Positions 1 to 8,873 of a stretch of DNA of 64,000 bases are shown here, one piece after another. Within the stretch, counting starts at the first letter, position 1; each line of letters opens with the position of its first letter. The stretch is from Sphingomonas panacis. GTDB taxonomy: Bacteria > Pseudomonadota > Alphaproteobacteria > Sphingomonadales > Sphingomonadaceae. Made by a program: the position numbers and the translations under genes. The notes beneath the pieces are model-generated. The model worked only from the letters and a program-made list of their open reading frames with translations. It was not told the origin of the DNA and searched no databases. The stretch lies in contig NZ_CP014168.1 of assembly GCF_001717955.1 (NCBI RefSeq), forward strand, positions 558,001-622,000, written 5' to 3'.

Positions 1-1105
1 TCTGCGGCACCTGCACGTCGGGTTCGATCCCGCCTTCCTGCACCGAGCGATCCGACGGCGTGTAATAGCGCGAGGTGGTGAGCCGCAATGCGGTGTTGCC
101 CCCCATGTCGATCACCGTCTGCACCGATCCCTTGCCGAACGAGCGCTCGCCCATCACCAATGCGCGGTGATGATCCTGCAACGCGCCCGCGACGATTTCG
201 GACGCGGAGGCCGTACCGGCGTTGGTCAGCACGATCACCGGCAGCCCGTGCGACGGATCGCCCTTGAAATAGCTTTCCGCATAGAAGGTCTCGACATCGC
301 TGCGGTCGCGCCCGCGCTGCGACACGATCACGCCCGACGACAGGAAATTGTCGGCGACCGCGACCGCTTCGTCGCGAAGCCCACCGCCATTGTCGCGCAG
401 ATCGACGACATAGCCGGTTGGCTGGTGGCCGAGTTGCTTGTCGATGCCGAGGATCGCGGCGTGGACGGCATCGCCGGTATGTTCGGAGAAGGTGTTGATG
501 TTGATGATGCCGACATTGCCTTTCACCGACCATTTGACCGGCTTCTGGACGATCTGTTCGCGCACCATCGTCGCGATGATCGGATCGGACTTGCCGGGGC
601 GTTGCAGCGTCAGTGTGATCTTGGTGCCCGGGCGCCCACGCATCTTGGCGATCGCCTCGTCGAGCGTGTCCCCGAAGATCAATTTGCCGTCGATATGGGT
701 GATATAATCGCCCGACTTGACGCCCGCGCGCCAGCCCGGCGTATCTTCCTGCGGCGCGATCACCTTGACCGCGCCATCCTCCATCGTGACGGTAAGGCCG
801 AGCCCGCCGTAACTGCCCGTGGTCTGGATGCGCAGATTGTCATAATCGAGCCCGGTCTCGAAGCTGCTGTGTGGATCGAGCGCGGCGAGCATGCCGTCGA
901 TCGCGCCCTTCACCAGCGTCTTGTCATCGACCTTGTCGACATATTCCGCCTTCACGCGGTTGAACACGTCCATGAACACCGAAATCTCGCGATAGGTGCT
1001 GCTGTCGACCGCCGCCATCGCGCCGGTGCCGATCGGCACGATCGCGAGGACAGCGGCGATCGCAGTGGCTTGCAGCAGGGCACGGGAACCGGGAACGCGG
1101 GACAT
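1..1105 (-). CDS. ctpA: S41 carboxy-terminal processing protease, 3' end off the window
   Basis: Periplasmic serine protease that trims C-termini of exported proteins. The reading frame opens with an ATG at 1105 and runs off the left edge after about 368 residues. Seen: an N-terminal hydrophobic signal segment (residues about 8-31), a PDZ domain (about 95-170), then the S41 catalytic core with NAGTASASEIVAG (Ser300) and GERSFGKGSVQT (Lys325), the Ser-Lys dyad spaced 25 residues as in the family. The C-terminus is missing. It is divergent from the nucleoside transporter across a 200-bp gap in which I see no other gene. Family assignment is firm; the substrate is unknown. Confidence 0.93.
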   Translation of the reverse strand, partial: MSRVPGSRALLQATAIAAVLAIVPIGTGAMAAVDSSTYREISVFMDVFNRVKAEYVDKVDDKTLVKGAIDGMLAALDPHSSFETGLDYDNLRIQTTGSYGGLGLTVTMEDGAVKVIAPQEDTPGWRAGVKSGDYITHIDGKLIFGDTLDEAIAKMRGRPGTKITLTLQRPGKSDPIIATMVREQIVQKPVKWSVKGNVGIININTFSEHTGDAVHAAILGIDKQLGHQPTGYVVDLRDNGGGLRDEAVAVADNFLSSGVIVSQRGRDRSDVETFYAESYFKGDPSHGLPVIVLTNAGTASASEIVAGALQDHHRALVMGERSFGKGSVQTVIDMGGNTALRLTTSRYYTPSDRSVQEGGIEPDVQVPQ

Positions 1106-1305
1106 CAAGCGGATATTTCCATCCATCGAAAAAGCATCGCGTCGCATCGTAGCGGCATTCCGCCGCGGATCAAAGCGCGCTCGCGGCTGAACCGCGGCTG
1201 AGCGGATCGTAAGTCGCCATCGCCACGGTTAGGCTCTGGCGTGCGCGCCTTCGCCCTGTATGGTGCGCCTCGAAAAGCAGGCGCCCGGGGGACGGCCGCC
1301 GCACG

Positions 1306-2586
1306 ATGGGCGCGAAGACACGCATGACCAAATTCCTGATCGGCCTGGCCGGTATCGTCGTCATCCTCCTGATCGCGCTCGCGCTTTCCACCAACCGCCG
1401 GGCGATCCGGCCGCGCGTGGTGGGGGCGGCGTTCGCGCTTCAGGTCGCGATCGCGGTGCTGGTCCTCTACGTGCCCGCCGGCAAGGCGGCGATCTACGGC
1501 ATGTCCGCCGCCGTTTCGGCTTTGCTGGGCTATGCGGGCGAGGGTACGAAGGTTATCTTCGGCGATCTCGCCACCGATCCCAAGTTCGGCCACGCCTTCG
1601 CGATCTCCTCGTTGCCGGTCATCATCTTCTTCGCGGCGCTGGTCGCGGTGCTGTACCATGTCGGCATCATGCAGCTCGTGGTGCGCTGGCTCGGCGGCGC
1701 GATCGAGAAGGTGACGGGCGTCTCCAAGGTCGAATCCTTGTGCGCGGCGGCGAACATCTTCGTCGGACAGAGCGAGGCGCCGCTGGTGATCCGCCCCTAT
1801 CTCGCCACGCTCACCCCATCGCAGCTTTTCGCGGTGATGTCGGTCGGCATGGCCGGCGTGGCGGGGACGATCCTCGCCGCCTACGCCACGCTGCTCGGGC
1901 CGGGCTCGCTGCCGTTCCTGCTTGCCGCGTCGTTCATGGCGGCGCCGGGCGGGCTGCTGATGGCCAAGATCATCATGCCGGACACGCCGTTCGAAGACGG
2001 TGAATTGCCGCTCGGCGACGACCGCGAGGAGCAGATCGTGCGCGTCGCGGAAGTCGCCGCCGAGGAAGAGCGCGCCGCCAACATCATCATGGCGGCGGCG
2101 ATGGGTGCGCAGACCGGCGTGCGGATCGCGGTCGCGGTCGGCGCGATGGTGCTGGCGTTCGTGGCTTTGGTGGCGTGCGCCAACGGCCTGCTGTCCGAAG
2201 TGGGAAGCTGGTTCGGGTTGAAGGGCCTGAGCTTCCAGTCGCTCCTCGGCACGGTGCTGGCGCCGGTGATGTATCTGCTGGGCGTGCCGTGGAACGAGAC
2301 CGCGGCGGCGGGCGGATTGCTCGGCACCAAGGTCGTGCTCAACGAATTCGTCGCGTTCGCCGACATGGGACAGATGAAGGGCCTCAGCCCGCGCACCGTC
2401 GCGATCGTGACGTTCGCGCTGTGCGGTTTCGCCAATTTCAGCTCGATCGCGATCCAGATGGCCTCGACCGGCAGCCTCGCGCCAAACCAGCGGCCGATGA
2501 TCGCCAAGCTGGGCCTGCGTGCGCTCGCGGCGGGGAGCCTCGCCAATCTGATGTCGGCGGCGCTCGCGGGCCTGCTGATCGCGTAA
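1306..2586 (+). CDS. CNT-family concentrative nucleoside transporter (NupC-like)
   Basis: Inner-membrane ion-coupled nucleoside importer of 426 residues, the usual size for bacterial CNT proteins. Many hydrophobic segments span the protein, with a small gate-like region near residues 90-170. Diagnostic motifs are GQSEAPLVIRPYL near residue 160 and ANFSSIAIQ near residue 377, which in CNT proteins line the nucleoside and cation site. The start could be ATG 1306 or ATG 1324; a GGGGGA stretch sits about 15 bases before 1306, so the upstream one is kept with some doubt. It is followed closely by a palindromic repeat and a GNAT gene. The cation and the exact nucleoside cannot be read from sequence. 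Confidence 0.9.
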   Translation: MGAKTRMTKFLIGLAGIVVILLIALALSTNRRAIRPRVVGAAFALQVAIAVLVLYVPAGKAAIYGMSAAVSALLGYAGEGTKVIFGDLATDPKFGHAFAISSLPVIIFFAALVAVLYHVGIMQLVVRWLGGAIEKVTGVSKVESLCAAANIFVGQSEAPLVIRPYLATLTPSQLFAVMSVGMAGVAGTILAAYATLLGPGSLPFLLAASFMAAPGGLLMAKIIMPDTPFEDGELPLGDDREEQIVRVAEVAAEEERAANIIMAAAMGAQTGVRIAVAVGAMVLAFVALVACANGLLSEVGSWFGLKGLSFQSLLGTVLAPVMYLLGVPWNETAAAGGLLGTKVVLNEFVAFADMGQMKGLSPRTVAIVTFALCGFANFSSIAIQMASTGSLAPNQRPMIAKLGLRALAAGSLANLMSAALAGLLIA

Positions 2587-2607
2587 GATGCGCTGGATCA
2601 CCCTCAC

Positions 2608-2690
2608 CCGTTCGTGCTGAGCCTGTCGAAGCACGCGCCCCGAGCGACGCCGTGCGGGGCACGCCCTTCGACTACGCTCAGGACGAACGG
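2608..2690. repeat. Paired palindromic repeat, family A copy 1
   Basis: Left arm begins CCGTTCGTGCTGAGCCTGTC and the right arm ends with its imperfect complement (CTCAGGACGAACGG), with about 25 bases between the arms. The same arms recur at 13701-13782 and 28063-28144. Its right end merges with the GGAGG ribosome-binding site (2689-2693) of the following acetyltransferase gene. Confidence 0.85.
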
Positions 2691-2698
2691 AGGATAAT

Positions 2699-3184
2699 AT
2701 GCTGTCGATCCGTCCCGCCACCCCAACCGACCGCGCCGCGATCTGGACGATCCTCGAACCGGTGATCCGCGCTGGCGAGACCTATGCGCTCGACCGGGTG
2801 CTGGAGCAGGATGCCGCGCTTGCCTATTGGTTCGCGCCAGGCAACCGCGTGTTCGTGGCGGAGGCGGATGGCGTGATCCTCGGCACCTATCTGCTGCGCG
2901 CCAACCAAGCGGGCGGCGGCGCGCACGTTGCCAATTGCGGCTACATGACTGCGCCGGGGGCGACCGGGCGCGGCGTGGCGCGCGCGATGTGCCTGCACTC
3001 GCTCGATCAGGCGCGCGCCGCCGGGTTCCGCGCGATGCAGTTCAACTTCGTGGTGGCGAGCAACACGCGCGCGGTGGCGCTGTGGCAGGCATGCGGGTTC
3101 GCGGTGGTGGGTACGCTGCCGCGCGCGTTCGCGCATCCGTCGCTCGGCGATGTCGATGCGCTGGTGATGTTCCGGGCGCTTTAG
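2699..3184 (+). CDS. GNAT family N-acetyltransferase
   Basis: A 161-residue single-domain GNAT protein predicted to transfer an acetyl group from acetyl-CoA to an amine. The acetyl-CoA loop is visible as GATGRGVARAM near residue 90, after a beta strand ending in NCGYM, and the C-terminal half has the usual NTRAVALWQACGF helix. The ATG at 2699 follows GGAGG by 5 bases; that Shine-Dalgarno is formed at the very edge of the upstream palindromic repeat. The substrate is not predictable; small-molecule acylation such as antibiotic or phosphinothricin-type acetylation is possible but unsupported. Confidence 0.85.
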   Translation: MLSIRPATPTDRAAIWTILEPVIRAGETYALDRVLEQDAALAYWFAPGNRVFVAEADGVILGTYLLRANQAGGGAHVANCGYMTAPGATGRGVARAMCLHSLDQARAAGFRAMQFNFVVASNTRAVALWQACGFAVVGTLPRAFAHPSLGDVDALVMFRAL

Positions 3185-3281
3185 CGCGGGCGGACGCCGG
3201 CGACTTTCACAGTCACTCTTCACCCGTGGATCAGGCGCAAACGCAGATCGCTCACCGCGACATGCTCGCGCAACCACACAT

Positions 3282-3312
3282 AAAAAAGGGCCGGTGCGTT
3301 GCCGCACCGGCC
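3282..3312 (-). terminator. Rho-independent terminator of glnK-amtB
   Basis: On the minus strand a perfect 10-bp stem (GGCCGGTGCG / CGCACCGGCC) with a GCAA loop is followed by CTTTTTTA. It lies 62 bases past the amtB stop codon. Confidence 0.9.
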
Positions 3313-3373
3313 GAAGGTCGTCCGCAGGAGGAACGCTGTGGGGGGCGAGCCCGAGGCCCGCCCCGATCTTGAA

Positions 3374-4702
3374 TTACGAGTTGTAGGCGCGCTCGCCGTG
3401 CTCGCCGATGTCGAGCCCTTCGAGCTCGACTTCCGGCGAGACGCGCAGGCCGGTGAGCAGCTTGGCGACATAGATCGCGATGACGGTGCCGACCGCCGCC
3501 CAGACGATCGTCGTGCCGACCGCTTCGATCTGGACGATCACCTGATGGCCCATGTCGAAGTCCGGCTTGCCGGGGCCGCCGAGCCACGGCGCATAGACGA
3601 TGCCGGTGCCGATCGCGCCGATCATCCCGCCGATGCCGTGGACGCCGAACGCGTCGAGCGCGTCGTCATAGCCGAGCTTGGGCTTGAGGAACGAGACCGC
3701 GTAATAGCAGACCACCGAGGCGACGCCGCCAAGGATGATCGCGCCGAACGGGCCGGAATTGCCCGCCGCCGGGGTGACGGCGACGAGGCCGGCGACGATG
3801 CCCGAGCAGAAGCCGAGTGCCGAACCCTTGTGACCGTTGGCCCGCTCGACCAGCATCCAGAACAGGCCCGCCGAGGCGGTGGCGACGAAGGTGTTGATCA
3901 TGGCGAGGCCGGCCGAGCCGTTCGCTTCGAGCGCCGAGCCGGCGTTGAAGCCGAACCAGCCCACCCACAGCAGGCCGGTGCCGATGCCGGTCATGGTGAG
4001 CGAGTGCGGCGCCATGCGCTCGGTCGGATAGCCGATCCGCTTGCCGAGGATCAGCGCGGCGACCAGCGCTGAGACGCCGGCGTTGATGTGGACGACGGTG
4101 CCGCCGGCGAAATCCAGCGCGCCCATCTTGAAGAACAGGCCGCCCGACGCCCAGACCATGTGCGCGACCGGGAAATAGACGATCGTCAGCCACACCGCGG
4201 CGAACACCATCACCGCGGAGAACTTCATGCGCTCAACCACCGAACCCAGCACCAGCGCGACGGTGATCGCGGCGAAGGTCATCTGGAAGCAGATGAAGAC
4301 ATATTCGGGAATGGCGACGCCAGCGGTGAAAGTCGCCGCAGTCGAATCAGGCGTAATGCCGGCGAGGAAGGCCTTGCCGAAGCCCGAGATGAAATCGTTG
4401 CCGCCATCGCCGAAGGCCATCGTGTAGCCGTACATCACCCAGATCAGCATCGCGAAGCACGCGACCGCGCCGATCTGAGTCATCGTCGACAGCATGTTCT
4501 TGGCGCGGGTGAGGCCGCCGTAGAACAGCGCCAGGCCGGGCACGATCATCATCAGCACCAGCAGCGTGGAGGTCATCATCCAGGCGGTATCGCCCTTGTT
4601 GACCGTCGGCGCGGGTGCGGCGGCCTGCGCCCAGGCCGGCAGGGATGCGAACAGCGCCGCTCCCAGGCCGGCAATGCCGACATATTTCAACGTCTTGTTC
4701 AT
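3374..4702 (-). CDS. amtB: Ammonium transporter AmtB
   Basis: Inner-membrane ammonium channel, about 442 residues. A cleavable signal-like segment (ending PAWAQAAA) precedes about 11 membrane spans, as in other alphaproteobacterial Amt proteins. The twin-histidine pore is visible as FPVAHMVWASGGL and GVHGIGGMIGAIG. Two adjacent ATG codons (4705, 4702) follow AAGGGGG; 4702 has the better 5-base spacing and is chosen. It lies 38 bases downstream of glnK, the classic pairing in which the P-II protein plugs the channel when nitrogen is ample. The shared sigma-54 promoter upstream of glnK and the terminator after this gene define a two-gene nitrogen-limitation operon. Confidence 0.95.
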   Translation of the reverse strand: MNKTLKYVGIAGLGAALFASLPAWAQAAAPAPTVNKGDTAWMMTSTLLVLMMIVPGLALFYGGLTRAKNMLSTMTQIGAVACFAMLIWVMYGYTMAFGDGGNDFISGFGKAFLAGITPDSTAATFTAGVAIPEYVFICFQMTFAAITVALVLGSVVERMKFSAVMVFAAVWLTIVYFPVAHMVWASGGLFFKMGALDFAGGTVVHINAGVSALVAALILGKRIGYPTERMAPHSLTMTGIGTGLLWVGWFGFNAGSALEANGSAGLAMINTFVATASAGLFWMLVERANGHKGSALGFCSGIVAGLVAVTPAAGNSGPFGAIILGGVASVVCYYAVSFLKPKLGYDDALDAFGVHGIGGMIGAIGTGIVYAPWLGGPGKPDFDMGHQVIVQIEAVGTTIVWAAVGTVIAIYVAKLLTGLRVSPEVELEGLDIGEHGERAYNS

Positions 4703-4740
4703 CATTGCCCCCTTCATGAGCCCCGGGTCTGTTGCGCCGT

Positions 4741-5115
<375 letters not shown>

Positions 5116-5117
5116 TC

Positions 5118-5133
5118 AGCAATCGTCGTGCCA
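5118..5133 (-). promoter_or_regulatory. Sigma-54 (-24/-12) promoter of glnK-amtB
   Basis: On the minus strand TGGCAC-GACGA-TTGCT matches the sigma-54 consensus TGGCAC-N5-TTGC(A/T) at every position. It lies 39-54 bases before the glnK start, leaving a leader of about 25 bases. An NtrC site is expected upstream (5140-5230), but I could not find a convincing palindrome. The sigma-54 gene itself (rpoN) is also in this window. Confidence 0.88.
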
Positions 5134-5224
5134 AGTCGAAACGACGCATTTGCGCGACGTTCGGTGGGAACCAAACCGTTACTTGGGGGTAAATTTTGTG
5201 CAGTGGCGAGAAAGTGCCTGAATT

Positions 5225-5428
5225 TCAGGCAGCACCCGCAACAATGCGGCGTGCGGCCTCGGAATCATCCTCATCGACCATCACGCGCACCGGGATGAAC
5301 AGGTAGCTGCCATCGGCGATGCTGGCGTTGGCATCGAGCGCGAGCGCTGGAATGCCCTCCGATTCGAGCCGCCCGATCACGATATGCGCTTCATTGCGAT
5401 TGAAGCGGCCGATCTCGACAATGGCCAT
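5225..5428 (-). CDS. DUF2007-type small protein
   Basis: A 67-residue protein beginning MAIVEIGRFNRNEAHI. The pattern (short strand, helix with EAHIVIGRLESEGIPA, then FIPVRVMVDEDDSEAARRI) matches the DUF2007 / putative signal-transducing fold, which resembles the P-II-like ferredoxin fold. Its ATG overlaps the stop codon of the preceding DUF5996-like gene (TGATG), so the two are translationally coupled. The function is unknown. The next operon downstream is glnK, but it has its own promoter. Confidence 0.75.
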   Translation of the reverse strand: MAIVEIGRFNRNEAHIVIGRLESEGIPALALDANASIADGSYLFIPVRVMVDEDDSEAARRIVAGAA

Positions 5429-6366
5429 CAGGCGACCACGCGCGGTACGCGCGGCCGGCCAAGCGGGCATTCGAGTGCATCGCGATCCCAATGCGCGAGA
5501 TCCGCCGCCGCGTCATAGGTGCTGTGGCAGAACGCGAGGATCGCCGCCCGCGGATCGGGCGCGGTACGCACCGCGTCATACGGCAGGATGAACTCGCCGA
5601 GCGTGGTGTCCCAAGCGGCCGCGTCGGGCGCCACCTTGGCAGCGGCATACCCTTCCGGCGACGGATAGGCATAAGCGTACAACGCGGCGGTCGGATAGGC
5701 GTCGCTGCCCGGCCAGAAGCCGATGCTCGCTTCCTCATGGCTGTACGCCTCGCAGGTCACATCATCGGGCAAGCCCGGCACGCCGCCGGGATGGCGCGGC
5801 GCGGTCCGCCCCGAAAAGCGCGTGGCGGCGAGATCGAAGCTGCCCCAGAAGAAATGCACCGGGCTGGCCTTGCCGAGAAAGCCGGTGCGGAATTCTCCGA
5901 ACGCGCCCGCGATATGGATCAGCGCCTGCCAGAAGCCGCGCACCGCATCGGCGTCATAGGGTCGCGACGCATGATCCTCGGCGAAGGGTATCGCATCGGG
6001 CATCTCGCTGGGCCTGCCGTCGAAGCGGCTCGGCACGTCGAGTTCGTTCAGGCACGCGATCACCGCCGCGTGAAAATCGGCGATGCTGCCGGCGTGCAGG
6101 CCGATTCCGCGGCTGCGCCCGTCGCTGGTCATGAAGATCAGCCGGTCATGCCGAAAATCGAAGTCGATCTCCAGGATGCGCGCGCCGACCGGGATCGCCG
6201 AGCTGGTGAGCCCACGCGCCGAAACATACAGCGGCACATGCCAGCTATGGTTGAGCCACGGCGTCAGCGCGAGCCGCACCTTGCCGATGATCTGCGTGCG
6301 AAGCTGGAGCGCGATGGCGGTCTCGCGCCACGCGGTCCAGTCGAGCGTGGGCCAGGCGTTGCGCAT
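5428..6366 (-). CDS. DUF5996 family protein
   Basis: A 312-residue cytosolic protein of unknown function. It starts MRNAWPTLDWTAWRETAIAL and contains motifs typical of DUF5996: WLNHSWHVPLYVSARGL, then SPVHFFWGSFDLAATRFSGR and a late YSHEEASIGFWPGS. The start at 6366 is chosen because GGAG lies 6 bases upstream; three more in-frame ATGs lie further 5'. It overlaps the DUF2007 gene downstream and is divergent from ccdAB. Conserved His, Trp and Asp residues hint at an enzyme, but no reaction can be assigned. Confidence 0.78.
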   Translation of the reverse strand: MRNAWPTLDWTAWRETAIALQLRTQIIGKVRLALTPWLNHSWHVPLYVSARGLTSSAIPVGARILEIDFDFRHDRLIFMTSDGRSRGIGLHAGSIADFHAAVIACLNELDVPSRFDGRPSEMPDAIPFAEDHASRPYDADAVRGFWQALIHIAGAFGEFRTGFLGKASPVHFFWGSFDLAATRFSGRTAPRHPGGVPGLPDDVTCEAYSHEEASIGFWPGSDAYPTAALYAYAYPSPEGYAAAKVAPDAAAWDTTLGEFILPYDAVRTAPDPRAAILAFCHSTYDAAADLAHWDRDALECPLGRPRVPRVVA

Positions 6367-6397
6367 CGACATCTCCAATTGACCCATGTGGTCGCTA

Positions 6398-6412
6398 CGC
6401 ATAGCCTATGCG
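6398..6412. promoter_or_regulatory. Palindrome, candidate CcdAB operator
   Basis: CGCATAG-C-CTATGCG is a 7-bp perfect inverted repeat around one base, ending just before the preferred ccdA start at 6414. Antitoxin operons are commonly autoregulated by the TA complex bound to such a palindrome. That role is inferred from position only. Confidence 0.4.
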
Positions 6413-6413
6413 C

Positions 6414-6659
6414 ATGGCTACCAAAGCGCCATCGCCCGTGAAACGCCGCCCGGTCAATCTGTCACTCGACGAAGCGGTCGTGGCGGAAGCCCGAAGCTAT
6501 GGGATCAGCCTGTCGCGCACCAGCGAAGCAGCGCTTGCCGCCGCGGTGAAGACCGAACGTGAGCGCCGCTGGAAGGAAGAGAATCGCGAAGCGATCGAAG
6601 GTTGGAACGTATGGCTTGAGGAAAACGGGCTTCCGCTCGAACGCTATCGTCTCTTTTGA
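6414..6659 (+). CDS. ccdA: Type II antitoxin, CcdA family
   Basis: An 81-residue antitoxin that would neutralise CcdB. The N-terminal half (PVNLSLDEAVVAEARSYGIS) is a ribbon-helix-helix DNA-binding segment. The C-terminal half (ENREAIEGWNVWLEENGLPL) matches the CcdA toxin-wrapping tail. An alternative ATG at 6408 lies inside the upstream palindrome, so 6414 is preferred; neither has a clear Shine-Dalgarno. The stop codon overlaps the ccdB start (TGATG). I see no plasmid or phage genes around it, so it looks like a chromosomal module. Confidence 0.88.
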   Translation: MATKAPSPVKRRPVNLSLDEAVVAEARSYGISLSRTSEAALAAAVKTERERRWKEENREAIEGWNVWLEENGLPLERYRLF

Positions 6660-6955
6660 TGGCGAAGTTCGACGTTCACCGGCTCGCGGACGGTACGTTG
6701 GTGGTCGATTGTCAATCGGACTTGGTCGATGTGTTCGACTCGCGCTTCGTTGTTCCGCTGGTGCGGCCCGGCTCGATCAATGTGCCGATTCGCCGACTTA
6801 TGCCGGCCTTCGACGTCGCTGGGGAGCAACGTGTAATGGCCACGCCGTTCGCCAGCGCGATGGCAAAATGGGCGCTTGGCCCGGCGATCGGCTCGCTCGC
6901 CGCGCATGATCTGGAGATCAGCATGGCGCTCGATGTGCTGATTTCGGGTATCTGA
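6659..6955 (+). CDS. ccdB: CcdB family toxin
   Basis: A 98-residue toxin of the CcdB/MazF fold, which in the F-plasmid system poisons DNA gyrase. Seen: the N-terminal MAKFDVHRLADGTLVVDCQS strand pair, the RLMPAFDVAGEQRVMAT middle and the C-terminal helix ISMALDVLISGI. In F CcdB the last residues, ending in GI, contact gyrase, and that ending is kept here. Coupled to ccdA by a TGATG overlap. Gyrase as the target is an inference from the family. Confidence 0.88.
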   Translation: MAKFDVHRLADGTLVVDCQSDLVDVFDSRFVVPLVRPGSINVPIRRLMPAFDVAGEQRVMATPFASAMAKWALGPAIGSLAAHDLEISMALDVLISGI

Positions 6956-6964
6956 TCTTGCCAG

Positions 6965-6985
6965 CGGCGTGGCGAAGCCACGCCG
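6965..6985. repeat. Strong hairpin between ccdB and tldD
   Basis: CGGCGTGGC-GAA-GCCACGCCG is a perfect 9-bp stem. It lies 10 bases past ccdB, between convergent genes. No T-run follows on either strand, so termination is possible but unproven. Confidence 0.5.
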
Positions 6986-7059
6986 TCGGTCCTCGCCGGT
7001 GCGAGGCCGGCCGAGCGGCGTGCCGAGCGGATTAGCTTCCGCCAATCCGCTGCAAGCCG

Positions 7060-8490
7060 TTAAACCGCCGTCCCGCCGACCGTCAGCCCCTCGACCAGCA
7101 ACGTCGGCTGCCCGACGCCCGCCGGCACCGACTGCCCGCCCTTGCCGCACATGCCGACACCCTCGTCGAGCGCGAAGTCGTTGCCGATGCCTTTCACCTT
7201 GGTGAGACAGGTCGGGCCGTCGCCGATCAGCGTCGCGCCCTTGATCGGCGCGCCGAGCTTGCCATTCTCGATCCGATACGCCTCGGTGCAGGAGAAGACG
7301 AACTTGCCCGAGACAATATCGACCTGACCGCCACCGAACGACTTGGCGAAGATGCCGGTCTTCACGCGGCTGAGCAGTTCGGCGGGATCGTCGTTGCCAC
7401 CGCGCATGAAGGTGTTGGTCATGCGTGGCATCGGCGCGTGCGCGAACGATTCGCGCCGCCCATTGCCGGTCGGCGCGACGCCCATCAGCCGCGCGTTGAG
7501 CCGGTCCTGGATATAGCCCTTGAGGATGCCGTCCTCGATCAGCACGTTCTCCTGAGTCGGCGTGCCCTCGTCGTCGATCGAGAGCGAGCCGCGCCGGTCC
7601 ATGATCGAGCCATCGTCGACCACCGTCACGCCGGGCGCGGCGACGCGCTCGCCGATCCGGCCGGAAAAGGCGCTGGTGCCCTTGCGGTTGAAATCGCCTT
7701 CCAGGCCGTGGCCGATCGCCTCGTGAAGCAGGATGCCGGGCCAGCCCGGCCCGAGCAGCACGGTCATCTCGCCGGCGGGGGCGGCGACGGTATCGAGGTT
7801 CACCACCGCCTGCGCCAGCGCCATGTCGATCGCGCGGTTCCACGTTTCAGGCTCGAACAGGTCGGCGTAGAGATAGCGGCCGCCAAGGCCATGCGTGCCG
7901 GTCTCGCGGCGGCCGTTCTGCTCGACGACGATCGAGACGTTCAGGCGCACCAGCGGGCGCACGTCGGTGGCGATGAAGCCGTCGGGGCGGACGATCTCGA
8001 CCACCTGCCAGCTTCCCATCAGCGATACCGAAACCTGCGATACGCGCGGATCGCGCGCGCGCGCCGCAGCGTCGATCGTCTGGCACAAATTCACCTTGTC
8101 GGCGAACGGCACCAGATCGAGCGGATCGGCGGCAGTATAAAGGTGCCGGTTGGTGGCGCGCGGGGGCGCGGCCTTGGGGCCGGTGGCGGGATCGATCAGC
8201 GCCATCGTCGCGCCAGCGCGGCGGATCGCATCGGCGGAAAGCTCGTTGGCGTGCGCGAAGGCGGTGGTCTCGCCCGAGACGGCGCGCAGGCCGAAGCCCG
8301 AATGCGTGTCGTAGCTCGCGGTCTTCAGCCGCCCGTCATCGAAGCCGAACGCCTCGGACTTGCGATATTGCAGATAGAGTTCGCCATCCTCGGCATGCGA
8401 CAGCGCTGTCGCGGTAAGCGCCTGCGCTTCGTCGGGCGAGAGCTGGCCGTCATGGTAGAGGAAGGCGCGCGGATCGGTTGGGCTGGTCAT
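7060..8490 (-). CDS. tldD: Metalloprotease TldD
   Basis: Subunit of the TldD/TldE zinc protease that degrades unfolded peptides and matures some peptide antibiotics. It is 476 residues, the normal size. The zinc motif HEAIGHGLEGD (residues about 256-266) is intact, followed by FNRKGTSAFSGRIGERV and a C-terminal barrel ending TLLVEGLTVGGTAV. The TldE/PmbA partner is not in this window. It converges on ccdB and is followed upstream, after a 60-base gap, by the small zinc-finger gene on the same strand. Confidence 0.94.
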   Translation of the reverse strand: MTSPTDPRAFLYHDGQLSPDEAQALTATALSHAEDGELYLQYRKSEAFGFDDGRLKTASYDTHSGFGLRAVSGETTAFAHANELSADAIRRAGATMALIDPATGPKAAPPRATNRHLYTAADPLDLVPFADKVNLCQTIDAAARARDPRVSQVSVSLMGSWQVVEIVRPDGFIATDVRPLVRLNVSIVVEQNGRRETGTHGLGGRYLYADLFEPETWNRAIDMALAQAVVNLDTVAAPAGEMTVLLGPGWPGILLHEAIGHGLEGDFNRKGTSAFSGRIGERVAAPGVTVVDDGSIMDRRGSLSIDDEGTPTQENVLIEDGILKGYIQDRLNARLMGVAPTGNGRRESFAHAPMPRMTNTFMRGGNDDPAELLSRVKTGIFAKSFGGGQVDIVSGKFVFSCTEAYRIENGKLGAPIKGATLIGDGPTCLTKVKGIGNDFALDEGVGMCGKGGQSVPAGVGQPTLLVEGLTVGGTAV

Positions 8491-8550
8491 CGCGCCAATA
8501 TAGGGCGGCTCGGCGCCGGGTAAATGACCCAGCGCACCAATCCGCCGGTG

Positions 8551-8784
8551 TTAGAGGCTCGCGCCAGCCGGATGGTCGGGCAGCGTCGATTGATCCACGC
8601 CATCGGCGGGGCCGCCGATCAGCACGAAGCGGCGGTCGCAATAGCCGCAATCGACATAGCCGGCTTCGTCGATTTCGAGGAACACGCGCGGATGGCCGAG
8701 CGCGGCGCCGCCGGGAATCTCGCTGGCGCCGTCACAGGCGACGCGGGGGTGATGGACGCGGGCGATTTCGGGCGGTGCGATCAT
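8551..8784 (-). CDS. Zinc-finger domain protein (zf-CHCC)
   Basis: A 77-residue protein with a C-H-C-C zinc-binding set: [14 protein letters not shown] and CGYC. This arrangement is that of the zf-CHCC family, related to the mitochondrial complex I subunit NDUFS6; in bacteria its role is unknown. It is on the same strand as tldD, 60 bases before it, and divergent from the ABC ATPase. Confidence 0.8.
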   Translation of the reverse strand: MIAPPEIARVHHPRVACDGASEIPGGAALGHPRVFLEIDEAGYVDCGYCDRRFVLIGGPADGVDQSTLPDHPAGASL

Positions 8785-8873
8785 GGCGGCGAGCGATAGC
8801 AGCGTGAGACGACGGCTTCAATTGCTTCTCTGCGGGGTTGGCGCGCCTGCCGCCCGCGCCTAAAGGTCCGCGC

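Noticed and set aside
1105..2721. A 538-codon open frame on the minus strand opposite the nucleoside transporter, and many similar long antisense frames
   Set aside because: Very Arg/His/Asp-rich translations without motifs, antisense to well-recognised genes. In GC-rich DNA such frames stay open by chance.
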